Of a stretch of DNA of 64,000 bases, positions 42,870 to 52,452 are shown one piece after another (the first letter of the stretch is position 1; every line of letters starts with the position of its first letter). The notes under the pieces are model-generated. The model did no database searches, was not told where the DNA came from, and saw nothing but the letters and a program-made list of their open reading frames with translations. This DNA comes from Saccharomonospora piscinae. GTDB lineage: Bacteria > Actinomycetota > Actinomycetes > Mycobacteriales > Pseudonocardiaceae. The DNA is taken from the NCBI RefSeq assembly GCF_005862235.1, contig NZ_VCEK01000001.1, positions 930,001-994,000 on the forward strand. Direction: 5' to 3'. Made by a program: the position numbers and the translations under genes.

Positions 42870-43169
42870 ATGGCCGAGAACCCGGGCGCCGAGCGGCACC
42901 CTCGCTTCGACGACGACCTCGTCGGGTTGGATCCGCAGGATCCCGAAGCTCGGGAGTTCGCCGAACACCTGGACCGGATGCAGCGCTGTGACCCGAACTT
43001 CACCGTGGAGGGATCGCTGCGGGGCGTCGCCGACTTCGCCGAGGGCAGCACGCGAGCAGGCGGTCTGCGCTGGTGGGTGGCCCTGCTCATCATCTGCCTC
43101 ATCCTCGTCGGTGTCCTGTTCAGCGCATGGGACATCCTGGGCGATCTGTTCGCCTGGCTCGCGGGTTAA
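42870..43169 (+). CDS. Small single-pass membrane protein
   Basis: 99 aa from ATG 42870 with GGAG just upstream. The N-terminal 60 residues are charged (LVGLDPQDPEAREFAEHLDRM), followed by one C-terminal TM helix (WWVALLIICLILVGVLFSAW). It lies between the kinase and msrB on the same strand, 46 bp and 10 bp away. DUF3040-like in size and topology, but I do not recognise a firm family. It may be a substrate or partner of the kinase; that is a guess from position only. Confidence 0.7.
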   Translation: MAENPGAERHPRFDDDLVGLDPQDPEAREFAEHLDRMQRCDPNFTVEGSLRGVADFAEGSTRAGGLRWWVALLIICLILVGVLFSAWDILGDLFAWLAG

Positions 43170-43179
43170 CCTGGAGACC

Positions 43180-43605
43180 ATGGACTCCCGTACCGAACCG
43201 AACCCGAAGGTCGTCAAGTCCGACGAGCAGTGGCGGGCCGAGTTGCGGCCCGAGGAGTACGCGGTCCTGCGACAGTCCGGCACGGAACGCCCGTTCACCG
43301 GCGAGTACACCGACACCACCACCACGGGCGTCTACGACTGCCGCGCCTGCGGCGCCGAGCTGTTCCGCAGCGACACGAAGTTCGCGAGCCACTGCGGCTG
43401 GCCGTCGTTCTTCGACCCCGCCGACTCCGACGCCGTCCTGCTGCGCGAGGATCGCTCGCTGGGCGCGGTACGCACCGAGGTGCTGTGCGCGACCTGCCAC
43501 AGCCACCTCGGCCACGTCTTCGAGGGTGAGGGCTACCCCACGCCCACCGACCAGCGCTACTGCATCAACTCGCTCGCCCTGCGCCTGGTCCCGGCCGAGG
43601 ACTGA
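43180..43605 (+). CDS. msrB: Peptide-methionine (R)-S-oxide reductase
   Basis: 141 aa from ATG 43180. It repairs methionine-R-sulfoxide in proteins. Structural zinc Cys pairs are in DCRACGAELF and CATCHSHLGHVF; the catalytic Cys is in RYCINSLAL, with the preceding HCGWPSFFDP block. Full length for the family. In M. tuberculosis msrB (Rv2674) sits in the same neighbourhood before the heme genes. A toxin-antitoxin module follows on the other strand. Confidence 0.95.
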   Translation: MDSRTEPNPKVVKSDEQWRAELRPEEYAVLRQSGTERPFTGEYTDTTTTGVYDCRACGAELFRSDTKFASHCGWPSFFDPADSDAVLLREDRSLGAVRTEVLCATCHSHLGHVFEGEGYPTPTDQRYCINSLALRLVPAED

Positions 43606-43608
43606 GCT

Positions 43609-44007
43609 TCATACCGTCTCGACTTTGCAGGGCAACCCGTGCGCGCGGCTGAGGCGCAGGTCCGCCGTCAGCAGTGGAAGATCAAGCCGAGCCGCTAGCG
43701 CAACGTAGAGCGCGTCGTAGAAACGAACGCGATGCCTCAGTTCCCATGCCTGTCGCCCGATCACCCCGGCGTGTGGATACCGCTGGTCGACCAGCGCGTC
43801 CAGTGCCCACACGACCGAGGCCGCCCAGTCAGCGTCAAGCTCACCCGACGTTACTTTGCGGCGGAGGACGTCACCAACTTCAGCGTCGAACAGGTGTGGC
43901 GCGTGCAAATCGGCGTTCGGTACCAGTTCAAGCGGTGACGTAGTGCCCGCCGGTCCGAGCAGCAGTTGCAGCGCGGCCGACGCATCCAGCACGTACTCCG
44001 CGTTCAT
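43609..44007 (-). CDS. vapC: VapC-type PIN-domain toxin
   Basis: 132 aa from ATG 44007, overlapping the antitoxin stop (ATGA). PIN RNase acidic residues: first Asp in EYVLDASAALQLLL, Glu in LFDAEVGDVL, Asp in RFYDALYVALAARLDLPLLTADLRL (two). VapC toxins cleave tRNA or rRNA and are held by their antitoxin. An upstream in-frame ATG at 44028 would add MARRKRR, but the overlap start is the common form. The pair sits between msrB and hemQ, opposite in strand to msrB. Confidence 0.9.
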   Translation of the reverse strand: MNAEYVLDASAALQLLLGPAGTTSPLELVPNADLHAPHLFDAEVGDVLRRKVTSGELDADWAASVVWALDALVDQRYPHAGVIGRQAWELRHRVRFYDALYVALAARLDLPLLTADLRLSRAHGLPCKVETV

Positions 44008-44264
44008 TCGTCGCTTCCTTCGGGCCACGGACCGCGGATGGCATCTAGATCGGCGAGGATGCTCTCACGGCTAATCTCACCCTGACCGCTCGCGGCCGCG
44101 GACTCGCGAGCACTGTCGAACAAGGCTTTCCTCCTGGCTCGGCGGGCGAGAGTTCCGGCTTGCTCCCGCATGTAGGCCTGTAACGACTTGCCTTCGGACT
44201 CCGCAGCCCGGCGCAACGATTCGTAATCGTCCTCGCGAATGTTTCTGATCTGAATGGTGGCCAT
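44004..44264 (-). CDS. vapB: VapB/FitA-type antitoxin
   Basis: 86 aa. N-terminal ribbon-helix-helix (MATIQIRNIREDDYESL, RRAAESEGKSLQAYMREQ) of the FitA/Arc type, then a charged C-terminal tail that should wrap the toxin. The ATG is 44264, seven bases after the probable -10 TAGAAT, so the mRNA is probably leaderless. The operator overlaps this promoter (44264-44282), giving tight autoregulation. Confidence 0.9.
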   Translation of the reverse strand: MATIQIRNIREDDYESLRRAAESEGKSLQAYMREQAGTLARRARRKALFDSARESAAASGQGEISRESILADLDAIRGPWPEGSDE

Positions 44265-44282
44265 AGCGCTATTCTAGCGCTA
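44264..44282 (-). promoter_or_regulatory. vapBC promoter with double TAGCGCTA operator
   Basis: Two copies of the self-complementary octamer TAGCGCTA (44264-44271 and 44275-44282) separated by 3 bp. On the minus strand the sequence between and across them reads TAGAAT, six bases before the vapB ATG, so the -10 element lies inside the palindromes. This is the expected layout for a ribbon-helix-helix autorepressor. Confidence 0.75.
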
Positions 44283-44284
44283 AT

Positions 44285-44977
44285 TCACGGCAGGGCGAGA
44301 ACCAGCTCGCCGGGCTCCACGCGGGTGCCGGTGTAGAACGGCGTCTCCTCGCGGACGTGCCTGCGGGCCTCGGTGGCGCGCAGGTGCCGCATCAGATCGA
44401 CGATCCGGTGCAGCTCGTCGGCCTCGAACGCGAGAATCCACTCGTAGTCGCCGAGCGCGAACGACGCCACGGTGTTGGCGCGCACGTCCGGGTAGTCGCG
44501 CGCCTCCTTGCCGTGATCGGCGAGCATGGTGCGACGCTCGGCGTCCGGCAGCAGGTACCACTCGTAGGAGCGCACGAACGGATACACGCAGACGTACTTG
44601 CGCGGCTCCTCGCCTGCCAGGAACGCGGGGATGTGGCTCTTGTTGAACTCGGCGGGCCGGTGCAGCGCGACCTGGCTCCACACCGGCGTGGACGCCTGCC
44701 CCAGCGGCGTGCGGCGGAAGCCGGTGTAGGCGGCCTGCACCTGCTCGATCTCCTCGGCGTGCCACCAGATCAGGTAGTCCGCGTCCGCGCGCAGCCCCGC
44801 CACGTCGTACACCCCACGGACGACGACGCCCTTGTTCTCCAGGCCGTCGAGGTAGGCGGTCGTGTCGGCGGCCGCCCGCTGCCGGTCCTCGCCGAGCCTG
44901 CCCGGCTCGACCCGGAAGACGGACCAGGCCGTGTAGCGGATGGTGTCGTTCAGTTCCTGATAGTTCAACCGCGCCAT
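44285..44977 (-). CDS. hemQ: Coproheme decarboxylase
   Basis: 230 aa from ATG 44977. Chlorite-dismutase fold enzyme that turns coproheme into heme b with peroxide, the last step of the coproporphyrin-dependent pathway of Gram-positive bacteria. The axial His is in [11 protein letters not shown] and the active-site Tyr region is [17 protein letters not shown]; the C-terminus has [13 protein letters not shown]. It lies 4 bp after hemY and ends the hemE-hemY-hemQ operon. Only 20 bp separate its stop from vapB, so the TA pair may also be read from the heme transcript. Confidence 0.94.
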   Translation of the reverse strand: MARLNYQELNDTIRYTAWSVFRVEPGRLGEDRQRAAADTTAYLDGLENKGVVVRGVYDVAGLRADADYLIWWHAEEIEQVQAAYTGFRRTPLGQASTPVWSQVALHRPAEFNKSHIPAFLAGEEPRKYVCVYPFVRSYEWYLLPDAERRTMLADHGKEARDYPDVRANTVASFALGDYEWILAFEADELHRIVDLMRHLRATEARRHVREETPFYTGTRVEPGELVLALP

Positions 44978-44981
44978 GACG

Positions 44982-46412
44982 CTATCGTCCCACCAGCCGC
45001 AGGGCGGCGGCTTCTCCGGTCGCGACACATGCCGGGATCCCCACACCCTGCAGCGCCGCCCCGGCGACCGCGAGGCCGTCGAGCCGCTCGACGGCCCGTT
45101 CGATCCGGGCGACGCGGGCGGTGTGGCCCACGCCGTACTGGGGCAGCCCACCGCCCCAGCGCGTGACCACGGAGTCCACCGGCGACGCGGTGACACCCGT
45201 GAGTTCCGCGAGGTCGGAGCGCACGCGCTCGACCAGCTCGTCGTCGGAGACCCGCAGCACGTCCGCCTGCCCGAAGCGGCCGACCGAACCCCGCATCAGC
45301 ACGGGCTCGCCCGCCCGGGCGTGGTGCTCCCACTTCCGCGCCGAGAACGTGAACGCCTTCGCCGTGAAGTGGCTGGAGTCCCGGCGCCGCTCACCTTCCC
45401 CGATGAGCACCCCGGACGACGGCGGCAGCTCCGTTCCGGGCGGCAGGGCGAGCGCGACCACGGCCATCGACGCCAGCTCCACCTCGGCGTACGCGGCGGC
45501 GGCCTCGGGAGCGAGCGGGGCGAGCAGTCTGCTAGCGGCGGGTGGCGGCACGGCCAGCACCACGGCGTCGGCCGCCAGCTCAGGCTCTGCCGGGGCGTGT
45601 GCGGCAGCCGCGGCGCCGAGGCGCACCCGCCAGCCGCCGTCCGGGTGTCGCAGCACCTCGCGCACCGGTTCGCCGAGCCGCAGCTCGGCCCCGCTGCCGG
45701 CCACCAGCCGGTCCACCAGCTCGCCGAGCCCGCCCGGCAGCGTGGCGAACACCGGGGCCGCGCTCGACCGGGCGGGCAACGACCGGGCCACGGCCTCGGT
45801 GAGGGTGGCGGCGCCCGCGTCGAACGCCGCGGCCACCGGGGGCAGCACAGCCCGCAGCCCCAGCCCGTCCGCTCCCCCGGCGTACACGCCACCGAGCAGC
45901 GGGTCGACGAGGCGGTCCACCACCTCGTCGCCGAACCGCTCGCGTACCAGGCCGCCCAGGGACACGTCGTCGTCCGGCAGCCGCACGGCGGGTTTCTCCG
46001 CCTCCGCCGCCACGGCCCGCACCCCGTCGGCGGACAGCACACCCGCCATCGGGTCGGGCGAGGCGGGAAGCCCCATCAGGGTGCCCTTGGGCAGCGCGAC
46101 CGTCTCTCCCCGCGCGCGCAGCGTGGCCGAGGCGGCGGTGGGGTGCACGATCCGGTCGCCGAGCCCGACCTCGCGCAGCAGCGCGATACCTTCGGGGCGG
46201 CGGGCGAGCACGGCCTCGGCTCCCATGTCGAACGGCCTTCCGGCCAGCTCGGCGGTGTGGATCTTCCCTCCGGGCCGGGACGCGGAGTCGCACACGACGA
46301 TGCGAGCCGACGCGCCGAGCTCCGCGCGCAGCCGCCACGCGGCGGCGAGCCCCGCGATGCCCGCGCCGACCACGACGACGCGCGAGGGGGTGGAGGCGTC
46401 GCGGGAGATCAC
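44982..46412 (-). CDS. hemY: Coproporphyrinogen III oxidase (HemY/CgoX)
   Basis: 476 aa from GTG 46412, overlapping the hemE stop (GTGA). FAD-binding motif [29 protein letters not shown]-terminal FAD motif [20 protein letters not shown]. In actinobacteria the HemY type oxidises coproporphyrinogen rather than protoporphyrinogen (established for the pathway), which agrees with the adjacent hemQ. Middle operon gene. A much longer open frame on the same strand extends through hemE, but it is a shadow there. Confidence 0.93.
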   Translation of the reverse strand: MISRDASTPSRVVVVGAGIAGLAAAWRLRAELGASARIVVCDSASRPGGKIHTAELAGRPFDMGAEAVLARRPEGIALLREVGLGDRIVHPTAASATLRARGETVALPKGTLMGLPASPDPMAGVLSADGVRAVAAEAEKPAVRLPDDDVSLGGLVRERFGDEVVDRLVDPLLGGVYAGGADGLGLRAVLPPVAAAFDAGAATLTEAVARSLPARSSAAPVFATLPGGLGELVDRLVAGSGAELRLGEPVREVLRHPDGGWRVRLGAAAAAHAPAEPELAADAVVLAVPPPAASRLLAPLAPEAAAAYAEVELASMAVVALALPPGTELPPSSGVLIGEGERRRDSSHFTAKAFTFSARKWEHHARAGEPVLMRGSVGRFGQADVLRVSDDELVERVRSDLAELTGVTASPVDSVVTRWGGGLPQYGVGHTARVARIERAVERLDGLAVAGAALQGVGIPACVATGEAAALRLVGR

Positions 46413-47488
46413 AGGCTGTGCGCCAGTTCCACGACGCGGGTCAGGACCTCGGGATCGGTCTCGGGCAGCACGCCGTGGCCCAGGTTGAGGATGTGCCCGC
46501 CCGCGGCGCGGCCCTCGGCGACGATGCGCCGCACCTCGTCCTCGACGACCGGCCACGAGGCGGCCAGCAGCGCCGGGTCGAGATTGCCTTGCACCACCGG
46601 CGCGGGCAGCCCCGGCACGGACAGCCTGCGGGCGGCCTCGTCGAGCGGCAGCCGCCAGTCCACGCCGACCACGTCCGCACCGGCCTCGCGCATGGCGGGC
46701 AACAGCTCGCCGGTACCCACACCGAAGTGGATGCGCGGCACGCCGTACTCGGCGACGTCGGCCAGCACGGCGGCCGAGTGCGGCAGCACGAACTCGCGGT
46801 AGTCCTTCTCCGACAACGCTCCGGCCCACGAGTCGAACAGCTGCACGGCGTCGACACCCGCGTCGAGCTGGGCGCGCAGGAACGTCGACGTGGTCCGGGC
46901 GAGTGTCGCGGCCAGCGCGTGCCACAGCTCGGGTTCGCTGCGCATCAGCGCCTTCGTCCGTGCGTGGTGCTTGCTCGGGCCGCCCTCGATCAGATAAGAG
47001 GCGAGCGTGAACGGTGCTCCCGCGAACCCGATCAGCGGGGTCCGGCCGAGCCGTTCCACCAGCAGGCGCACGCCCTCGGCGACCGGGCGCAGCTGCTCGG
47101 GCTCCAGCTCGGGCAACCGGGCCACGTCGTCGCGGGAGCGCACCGGTTCGGCCACGACCGGCCCGGTGCCCGCGACGATGTCGATGTTCACGCCCGCGGC
47201 GCGCAACGGGACCACGATGTCGCTGAAGAGGATGGCGGCGTCGACCCCGTGCCTGCGGACGGGCTGCATCGTGATCTCCGCGAGCAGTTCGGGATCGAAG
47301 CACGCCGACAGCATCGGTACTCCCTCCCGCAGTCGCCGGTACTCGGGCAGGGACCGACCTGCCTGGCGCATGAACCACACGGGCACGTGAGCGGGCGCGC
47401 CGCCCCGCGCGGCGACGAGCAGCGGGGCTTCTGAGAGATCACGGCGGGCCGGCACCGGAGTAGTTGTCATCACCGACAATCGTGCCAT
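46409..47488 (-). CDS. hemE: Uroporphyrinogen decarboxylase
   Basis: 359 aa from ATG 47488; an internal ATG at 47470 is also possible, but AGGGCGGC precedes the first. Family signatures: [32 protein letters not shown] and [11 protein letters not shown] (the catalytic Asp region and substrate-binding residues). First gene of the heme operon. It is divergent from the DUF3000 gene with a short, shared promoter region. Confidence 0.95.
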   Translation of the reverse strand: MARLSVMTTTPVPARRDLSEAPLLVAARGGAPAHVPVWFMRQAGRSLPEYRRLREGVPMLSACFDPELLAEITMQPVRRHGVDAAILFSDIVVPLRAAGVNIDIVAGTGPVVAEPVRSRDDVARLPELEPEQLRPVAEGVRLLVERLGRTPLIGFAGAPFTLASYLIEGGPSKHHARTKALMRSEPELWHALAATLARTTSTFLRAQLDAGVDAVQLFDSWAGALSEKDYREFVLPHSAAVLADVAEYGVPRIHFGVGTGELLPAMREAGADVVGVDWRLPLDEAARRLSVPGLPAPVVQGNLDPALLAASWPVVEDEVRRIVAEGRAAGGHILNLGHGVLPETDPEVLTRVVELAHSL

Positions 47489-47558
47489 GCCGCCCTGGTC
47501 GGGCCACCCCCGGCGCGCCTGTTCCCAGCCGGTACGCCCGGCGTCCTACAGTCGGACG

Positions 47559-48119
47559 GTGACCGCGATGACCCAGGCGCCCGAAGAGTTTCGTGCCGCC
47601 GTTGCCGCGTTGCGTTCCGTGAGGACGCGGCCCGAGGTGACGCTGGAGCCGATCAAGGCGCCCCAGCGCCTGGCGCCCTGGGCGTTCGCGCTCGCCGCGG
47701 AGACCACGGGACCCGACGACGTTCCCGCCACGGGCAGGCTCGTCCTGCTGCACGATCCCGACGGCCACGACGGCTGGGACGGGGTCTTCCGCCTCGTCGT
47801 CTACCTGCGCGCCGAGCTCGACCCCGAGCTGGCCACCGATCCGTTCCTTCCCGCCGTCGGCTGGTCGTGGCTCACCGACGCGCTCGACGCGTCGGGTGCC
47901 TCGTGGACCGCGCTCGGCGGCACGGTCACCGGAACGTCGTCGGCGCGCTTCGGCGACATCTCGGGGCCCTCGCGCACGGACGACGTCGAACTTCGTGCGT
48001 CGTGGACCCCGACGAGCCCCGAGCTGGAGCCCCACGGGGAGGCGTTCTCCCAGACCCTCGCGCACTACGCGGGTCTCCCTCCGGTCGGGGTCACGGCGTT
48101 CGGGCAACGCCGGGGCTGA
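47559..48119 (+). CDS. DUF3000-family protein (Rv2680-like)
   Basis: 186 aa from GTG 47559; TACAGT lies seven bases before it, suggesting a leaderless mRNA. ATG 47568 is the alternative. Conserved pattern: PEEFRAAVAALRSVRTRPEV, APWAFALAAE, FLPAVGWSWLTDAL and GGTVTGTSSARFGDI. Actinobacteria-specific family of unknown function, found between hemE and the RNase D gene in M. tuberculosis and here. No catalytic motif is evident. Confidence 0.85.
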   Translation: MTAMTQAPEEFRAAVAALRSVRTRPEVTLEPIKAPQRLAPWAFALAAETTGPDDVPATGRLVLLHDPDGHDGWDGVFRLVVYLRAELDPELATDPFLPAVGWSWLTDALDASGASWTALGGTVTGTSSARFGDISGPSRTDDVELRASWTPTSPELEPHGEAFSQTLAHYAGLPPVGVTAFGQRRG

Positions 48120-48534
48120 CCGGCGCGCCCCCGATTCCGCACACCCCGTACTCTTCCCTCACGTCAGGGAAGATTCCTCGCCGATCCGGCCGATCCGGTG
48201 TATTGCCGAACCTCCCGCCGTGGCGCCGGAAACCGTCGTCTCGGGCCGGTGCACAGCGCAGATGCACGCGCGCGTGGCCCCCGGGAACTTGTGTACATCG
48301 TCGACACAGCGCGAGCCGTTAACCACTTTGCGTACAAGAACCCGAATGCGCTATCCACAAGGTGGTGAGGAGTTACCCGATAGGGATAGATCCACGGTGA
48401 TTGCCCCCACTGACCCACTTGGGCGGCTAGAGTGCTTTCGACGACACCACTTTCGGTCTAAAGCTGGCGCGGCTGATTGGCCGAAAGTCCCGGTGCCGGT
48501 CGGGGGGCACGACCGACTCCAGGGAGGTAGTGAC
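48120..48534. other. Intergenic leader of the orphan regulator
   Basis: 415 bp with no convincing gene. It is visibly poorer in G/C than its surroundings around 48310-48430. GGGAGGTAG near 48522-48530 is the ribosome-binding site of the response regulator. Several short GC palindromes occur near 48490-48515, but none is a clear terminator or riboswitch. Confidence 0.5.
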
Positions 48535-49251
48535 GTGGCTGCCGTCGGCTTTACTCAGGCCGTCCGATCCACGCCAGCCGGCACCTTGCCGGCGAGCATG
48601 GTCCCGCACCCGCGGGAGGAACTGTTCTCTGTGCTGGTGGTCGACGACCACCCACTGTTGAGGGAGGCGATCGCCGCACGACTTGCGCAAATGGGCGCGG
48701 GCACGGTCCACGAGGCCGCGACCGTCGCGGAGGCGAGAGCGAGAGCGGCCGCGACCGGCCCGTGTGACCTCGCGATACTCGACCTCGGACTGCCGGACGG
48801 AAGCGGGATCGAGCTCGTCACGGAGCTGCGCAGCAGCGGCTGGCTCCGCGTCGTGGTCCTGGCGTCCTCCGACGATCCGTACGCCGTCCGCTCGGCCTTC
48901 CAGGCCGGGGCGCAGGCGTACCTGTTGAAGTCCGCGTCGCCGGTGGTCGTCACCGACGGCGTCCGGCGGGTACTGGAGGGCGGCGTGTACGCCGACCCGA
49001 GCGTGGCGCCCGTCCTGGCCACCGGCACCCGCGTGGCCGGCACCGACAACACTCCGAGGGAGCTGTCGGCCCGCGAGGTCGAGGTGCTGCAACTCGTGGC
49101 CGACGGCCAGTCCAACAAGGAGATCGGTGAGGAGCTCAGCCTCTCCGCGCTCACGGTGAAATCGCACCTGTCGCGGATCGGCCGCAAGCTCGGCACCGGT
49201 GACCGGGCGCAGATGGTGGCGCTGGCGATGCGTGCTGGCGTCATCCGCTAG
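48535..49251 (+). CDS. NarL/FixJ-type response regulator, orphan
   Basis: 238 aa from GTG 48535 with GGGAGG nine bases upstream. Receiver domain after a 30-residue tail: LVVDDHPLLREAIAARLAQMG (acidic pair), phospho-Asp in LAILDLGLPDGSG, Lys in AYLLKSASP. The C-terminal LuxR helix-turn-helix is LSAREVEVLQLVADGQSNKEIGEEL, then TVKSHLSRIGRKLG. No histidine kinase is adjacent in the operon; the nearby kinase pairs with the OmpR-type gene at 51709. A hairpin follows. Confidence 0.9.
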   Translation: MAAVGFTQAVRSTPAGTLPASMVPHPREELFSVLVVDDHPLLREAIAARLAQMGAGTVHEAATVAEARARAAATGPCDLAILDLGLPDGSGIELVTELRSSGWLRVVVLASSDDPYAVRSAFQAGAQAYLLKSASPVVVTDGVRRVLEGGVYADPSVAPVLATGTRVAGTDNTPRELSAREVEVLQLVADGQSNKEIGEELSLSALTVKSHLSRIGRKLGTGDRAQMVALAMRAGVIR

Positions 49252-49263
49252 AGCACGAACAGG

Positions 49264-49311
49264 ACCCTACGGGGCGGGCGGACCAGGCGCGGTATACCCG
49301 TCCCGTAGGGT
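49264..49311 (+). terminator. Terminator after the NarL-type regulator
   Basis: ACCCTACGGG (49264-49273) and CCCGTAGGGT (49302-49311) are perfect complements, 12 bp after the stop. The right arm also lies in the leader of rnd, which starts 9 bp later. Confidence 0.6.
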
Positions 49312-49319
49312 TCACTGTC

Positions 49320-50561
49320 GTGGACAACGCAGCTCACGGCTCCGAGGCGGCGGGCGACGCTGCGCCGCTCCCGCTGACCGAGCCCGCGGACGGCACCCCG
49401 GACGTCGTCGACGACCCGGACGCGCTGCGCGACGCCTGTGAGCGGCTGGCGGGCGGCCATGGTGCGCTCGCCGTGGACACCGAGCGCGCGTCGGGTTACC
49501 GGTACTGGCCGAGGGCCTACCTGGTGCAGATCAAGCGCGAGGGCGCCGGAACGTTCCTCATCGACCCCATTCCCGTGCGCGACCATCTCGCGCCGCTCGC
49601 GGAGGTGCTCAACTCCGACGAGTGGATTCTGCACGCGGCGTCGCAGGACCTGCCGTGCCTGGCCGAGCTGGGGCTGCACCCACCGTCGCTGTTCGACACG
49701 GAACTGGCGGGACGGCTGGCCGGCTACCAGCGCGTGGCCCTGGGCACGCTGGTGGAGTCGCTGCTCGGCTACCGGCTGGAGAAGGGGCACAGCGCGGCAG
49801 ACTGGTCCCGGCGCCCGCTGCCGGTCGACTGGCTCAACTACGCCGCTCTCGACGTCGAGTTGCTGCTCCCGCTGCGGGAGCGCCTGGAGGCGCAGCTGGC
49901 GGAGTCGGGCAAGCTGGAGTGGGCCCGGCAGGAGTTCGAGGCCGTGCGAACCGCACCGGCGCCCGCACCGAGGACCGAGCCATGGCGGCGTACCTCGGGA
50001 ATCCACAAGATCCGAACCGCACGGGGACTCGCCGCCGTGCGGGCGTTGTGGGAGGCCCGCGACGAACTGGCCCGCAGGCGCGATCGCGCACCCGGCAGGG
50101 TCCTGCCCGACAGCGCCATCGTCAACGCGGTCCTGACCGATCCCCGCACCGCGGCCGAGCTGCAACAGCTTCCCGTCTTCGGCGGCAAGATGCAGCGCAG
50201 GCACACGACGCGCTGGCTGCGCCAGTTGCAACTCGCGCGCAGCCTTGCCGATGCCGAGCTGCCCAGCACCGCCGTCACGAACGACGGCCCACCGCCACCG
50301 AACCGCTGGGCGGACAAGGACCCCGACGCGGCGGCCCGGCTCGGCGCGGCCAAGGCGTCGCTGGCCGAGGTCGCTGAGCACCATCAGCTTCCGGTGGAGA
50401 ACCTGCTGCTGCCGGAACTCGTGCGCCGCCTCTGCTGGAGCCCGCCCGCCGACCCGGTTCCGGAGCGGGTGGCCGACGCGCTCGCCCTGGGCGGGGCCCG
50501 GCCGTGGCAGATCGAGCTGACGGTGCCCGCCCTCGCACGCGCGTTGCACGCGCGGGGCTGA
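49320..50561 (+). CDS. rnd: Ribonuclease D-family 3'-5' exonuclease
   Basis: 413 aa from GTG 49320. DEDD exonuclease domain: first acidic pair in LAVDTERASGYRY, second Asp in ILHAASQDLPCLAEL, last in YAALDVELLLPL. HRDC domain in the middle (GIHKIRTARGLAAVRALWEARDELARR) and an extra C-terminal helical region ending LTVPALARAL. Processes structured RNA 3' ends. Same position, before dxs, as Rv2681 in M. tuberculosis. Confidence 0.92.
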   Translation: MDNAAHGSEAAGDAAPLPLTEPADGTPDVVDDPDALRDACERLAGGHGALAVDTERASGYRYWPRAYLVQIKREGAGTFLIDPIPVRDHLAPLAEVLNSDEWILHAASQDLPCLAELGLHPPSLFDTELAGRLAGYQRVALGTLVESLLGYRLEKGHSAADWSRRPLPVDWLNYAALDVELLLPLRERLEAQLAESGKLEWARQEFEAVRTAPAPAPRTEPWRRTSGIHKIRTARGLAAVRALWEARDELARRRDRAPGRVLPDSAIVNAVLTDPRTAAELQQLPVFGGKMQRRHTTRWLRQLQLARSLADAELPSTAVTNDGPPPPNRWADKDPDAAARLGAAKASLAEVAEHHQLPVENLLLPELVRRLCWSPPADPVPERVADALALGGARPWQIELTVPALARALHARG

Positions 50562-50566
50562 TCACC

Positions 50567-51712
50567 TCAGCCCTGGGCGGCGACCGGCAGCACCACCGAC
50601 ACCGCGAGCCCACCGTCGCCCACCGGTTCGGCTCCCACGGTTCCGCCGTGCGCGCGCACCGCGGCCTGCACGATCGACAGACCCAGGCCCGCGCCGGTCC
50701 GGGCGGTGCGGGCCACTCCCGCCCGCCGGAACGGCTGGAACAGCCCGGCCACCGCCTCCGGGTCGATGACGTCTCCGGACGAGCGGACCGACAGGCCCAC
50801 CCACGGCCCGCTCCACTGCCGGGTGGAGACGGCGATCCACCCGCCCTCGACGTTGTGGTTGACGGCGTTCTCCAGCAGGTTGCCTGCGACACGTTCGAGC
50901 AGCGCGGGATCGCCCCGGGTCAGGGCGGGGGCGAGGTCGAACTCCACGTGCAGGCCCCTGCGCTGCGCACCTGCCCGGGCCGCGCGCCACGCGGTCTCCA
51001 CCACCGCGGCGAGGTCGACCGGCTCGCGCACGGCGAGTTCGGCACCGTCGGTGCGGGCGAGCAACAGCAGTGAGTTCACGAGTCGCTCGGCGCGGTCTGT
51101 GGCGTCGCGCACCACGCCGGCCATGCGACGCAGCTCGGCCTCGTCGGCGTGCTCGTCGGCGAGCGTGACCTCCAGCTCGGTCCGAATCACCGACAGCGGC
51201 GTCCGCAGTTCGTGACTGGCGTTGGCGACGAAGTGCCGCTGGGCGTCGAACGCGCCCTGGAGGCGGTCGAGCATCGCGTCGAACGTGTGCGCGAGCTCGG
51301 CCAGCTCGTCGCGGGTCCGCACCGCGCCGATGCGCTCGCCCATCGACTCCACCGACAACCTGCGCGCCGTGCCGGTGATCTCCCGCAGTGGCCGCAGCAC
51401 CCGGGCCGTGAGCGTCCACGCCAGGATGCCCGCGGCGACCACCACGAACACGAACGAGATCACGCCCGCGGCGACCATGCGTTCCCGTGCCTGTTCCCGC
51501 AGGTGGTCGGCCAGTACCGACGCCTCCACGTCGACGCCGTCGACCCGCACCAGGGTTCCGGGCGGCAGCTGCGGCACGGCGGCGACCGAGTCGCCGACGA
51601 GCTGCCACGCAAGCCACAGCAGGAGCACGCTCACCGCGGCGACGAGCGTCGTCGCCAGCACGGTGACGCGGGCACGCAGGCTTCGCGCGGGCAGGCCGCT
51701 GCGGCGGATCAC
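50567..51712 (-). CDS. Sensor histidine kinase (HAMP, two TM)
   Basis: 381 aa from GTG 51712, overlapping the regulator stop (GTGA). TM1 near TVLATTLVAAVSVLLLWLAW, a short extracytoplasmic loop of about 55 residues, TM2 VAAGVISFVFVVVAAGILAW, HAMP linker, H-box FVANASHELRTPLSVIR, N-box NLLENAVNHNVEG, G-box AGLGLSIVQAAVRAHGG. The loop is too small for a large ligand domain, so it probably senses the envelope state. Partner is the OmpR-type regulator next to it. The longer frame to 51871 lies inside the partner gene. Confidence 0.92.
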   Translation of the reverse strand: MIRRSGLPARSLRARVTVLATTLVAAVSVLLLWLAWQLVGDSVAAVPQLPPGTLVRVDGVDVEASVLADHLREQARERMVAAGVISFVFVVVAAGILAWTLTARVLRPLREITGTARRLSVESMGERIGAVRTRDELAELAHTFDAMLDRLQGAFDAQRHFVANASHELRTPLSVIRTELEVTLADEHADEAELRRMAGVVRDATDRAERLVNSLLLLARTDGAELAVREPVDLAAVVETAWRAARAGAQRRGLHVEFDLAPALTRGDPALLERVAGNLLENAVNHNVEGGWIAVSTRQWSGPWVGLSVRSSGDVIDPEAVAGLFQPFRRAGVARTARTGAGLGLSIVQAAVRAHGGTVGAEPVGDGGLAVSVVLPVAAQG

Positions 51713-52404
51713 CGCTCCAGCGAACCAGAGTCCCCGGCAGGCCCCGCGCCGGGCACCCGGTATCCCGAACCCACCACCGTCTCGATCAGCCCCGGTTCGC
51801 CGAGCTTCTTGCGCAGCGTCATGACCGTCACGCGCACCGTGGTGGTGAACGGGTCGGCGTTCTCGTCCCACACCCGTTCGAGCAGTTCCTCACTGCTCAC
51901 CACGGCGCCCTTCGCCGCGAGCAGCACCTCCAGCACGCCGAACTCCTTGCGGGTCAGCTCGACCGGTGCCCCGGCGCGGGTCACGATCCGCTTGGCCGGG
52001 TCCAGTTCGACGTCGCCCGCGACGAGCACCGGCGGGGTCGCCGGAGTCGCCCTGCGGCCCAGCGCCCGCACCCGGGCCACCAGCTCGGGGAACGCGAACG
52101 GCTTGGCGAGGTAGTCGTCAGCGCCGAGCGAGAGGCCCTCGACCCGGTCGGACACCGTGCCGCTCGCGGTCAGCATCAGCACCCGCGTCAGCTCTCCCGA
52201 GTGGACGATCTCCCGGCACAGCTCGTCACCGGGCATTCCCGGCAGGTCCCGATCCAGCACCACGACGTCGTAGCGCGTCACGGTCGCCTTCTCGTGACCG
52301 TCGTCCCCGGTGAACGCGACATCGACGGCCATGCCCTCGCGCCGCAGGCCCCGCGCGACGGCCTCCGCCAGCGGCGCCTCGTCCTCTACCACCAATACGC
52401 GCAC
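51709..52404 (-). CDS. OmpR-family response regulator
   Basis: 231 aa. Receiver domain MRVLVVEDEAPLAEAVARGL, phospho-Asp in VVVLDRDLPGMPG, Lys in DDYLAKPFAFPEL. Winged helix at the C-terminus: VELTRKEFGVLEVLLA, VSSEELLERVWDENADPF, VRVTVMTLRKKLG, VVGSGYRV. Co-translated with the kinase. No target genes are evident; dxs begins on the same strand upstream (49 bp before this start), so readthrough from dxs is possible. Confidence 0.93.
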   Translation of the reverse strand: MRVLVVEDEAPLAEAVARGLRREGMAVDVAFTGDDGHEKATVTRYDVVVLDRDLPGMPGDELCREIVHSGELTRVLMLTASGTVSDRVEGLSLGADDYLAKPFAFPELVARVRALGRRATPATPPVLVAGDVELDPAKRIVTRAGAPVELTRKEFGVLEVLLAAKGAVVSSEELLERVWDENADPFTTTVRVTVMTLRKKLGEPGLIETVVGSGYRVPGAGPAGDSGSLER

Positions 52405-52452
52405 GTCAACACCGTGTCACAGCTACCTGAGAGAGACCTGATGGACACCGCG

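Noticed and set aside
48120-48534. Riboswitch or small RNA upstream of the orphan regulator
   Set aside because: No recognisable conserved core or long hairpin; only a lower-GC patch and a ribosome-binding site.
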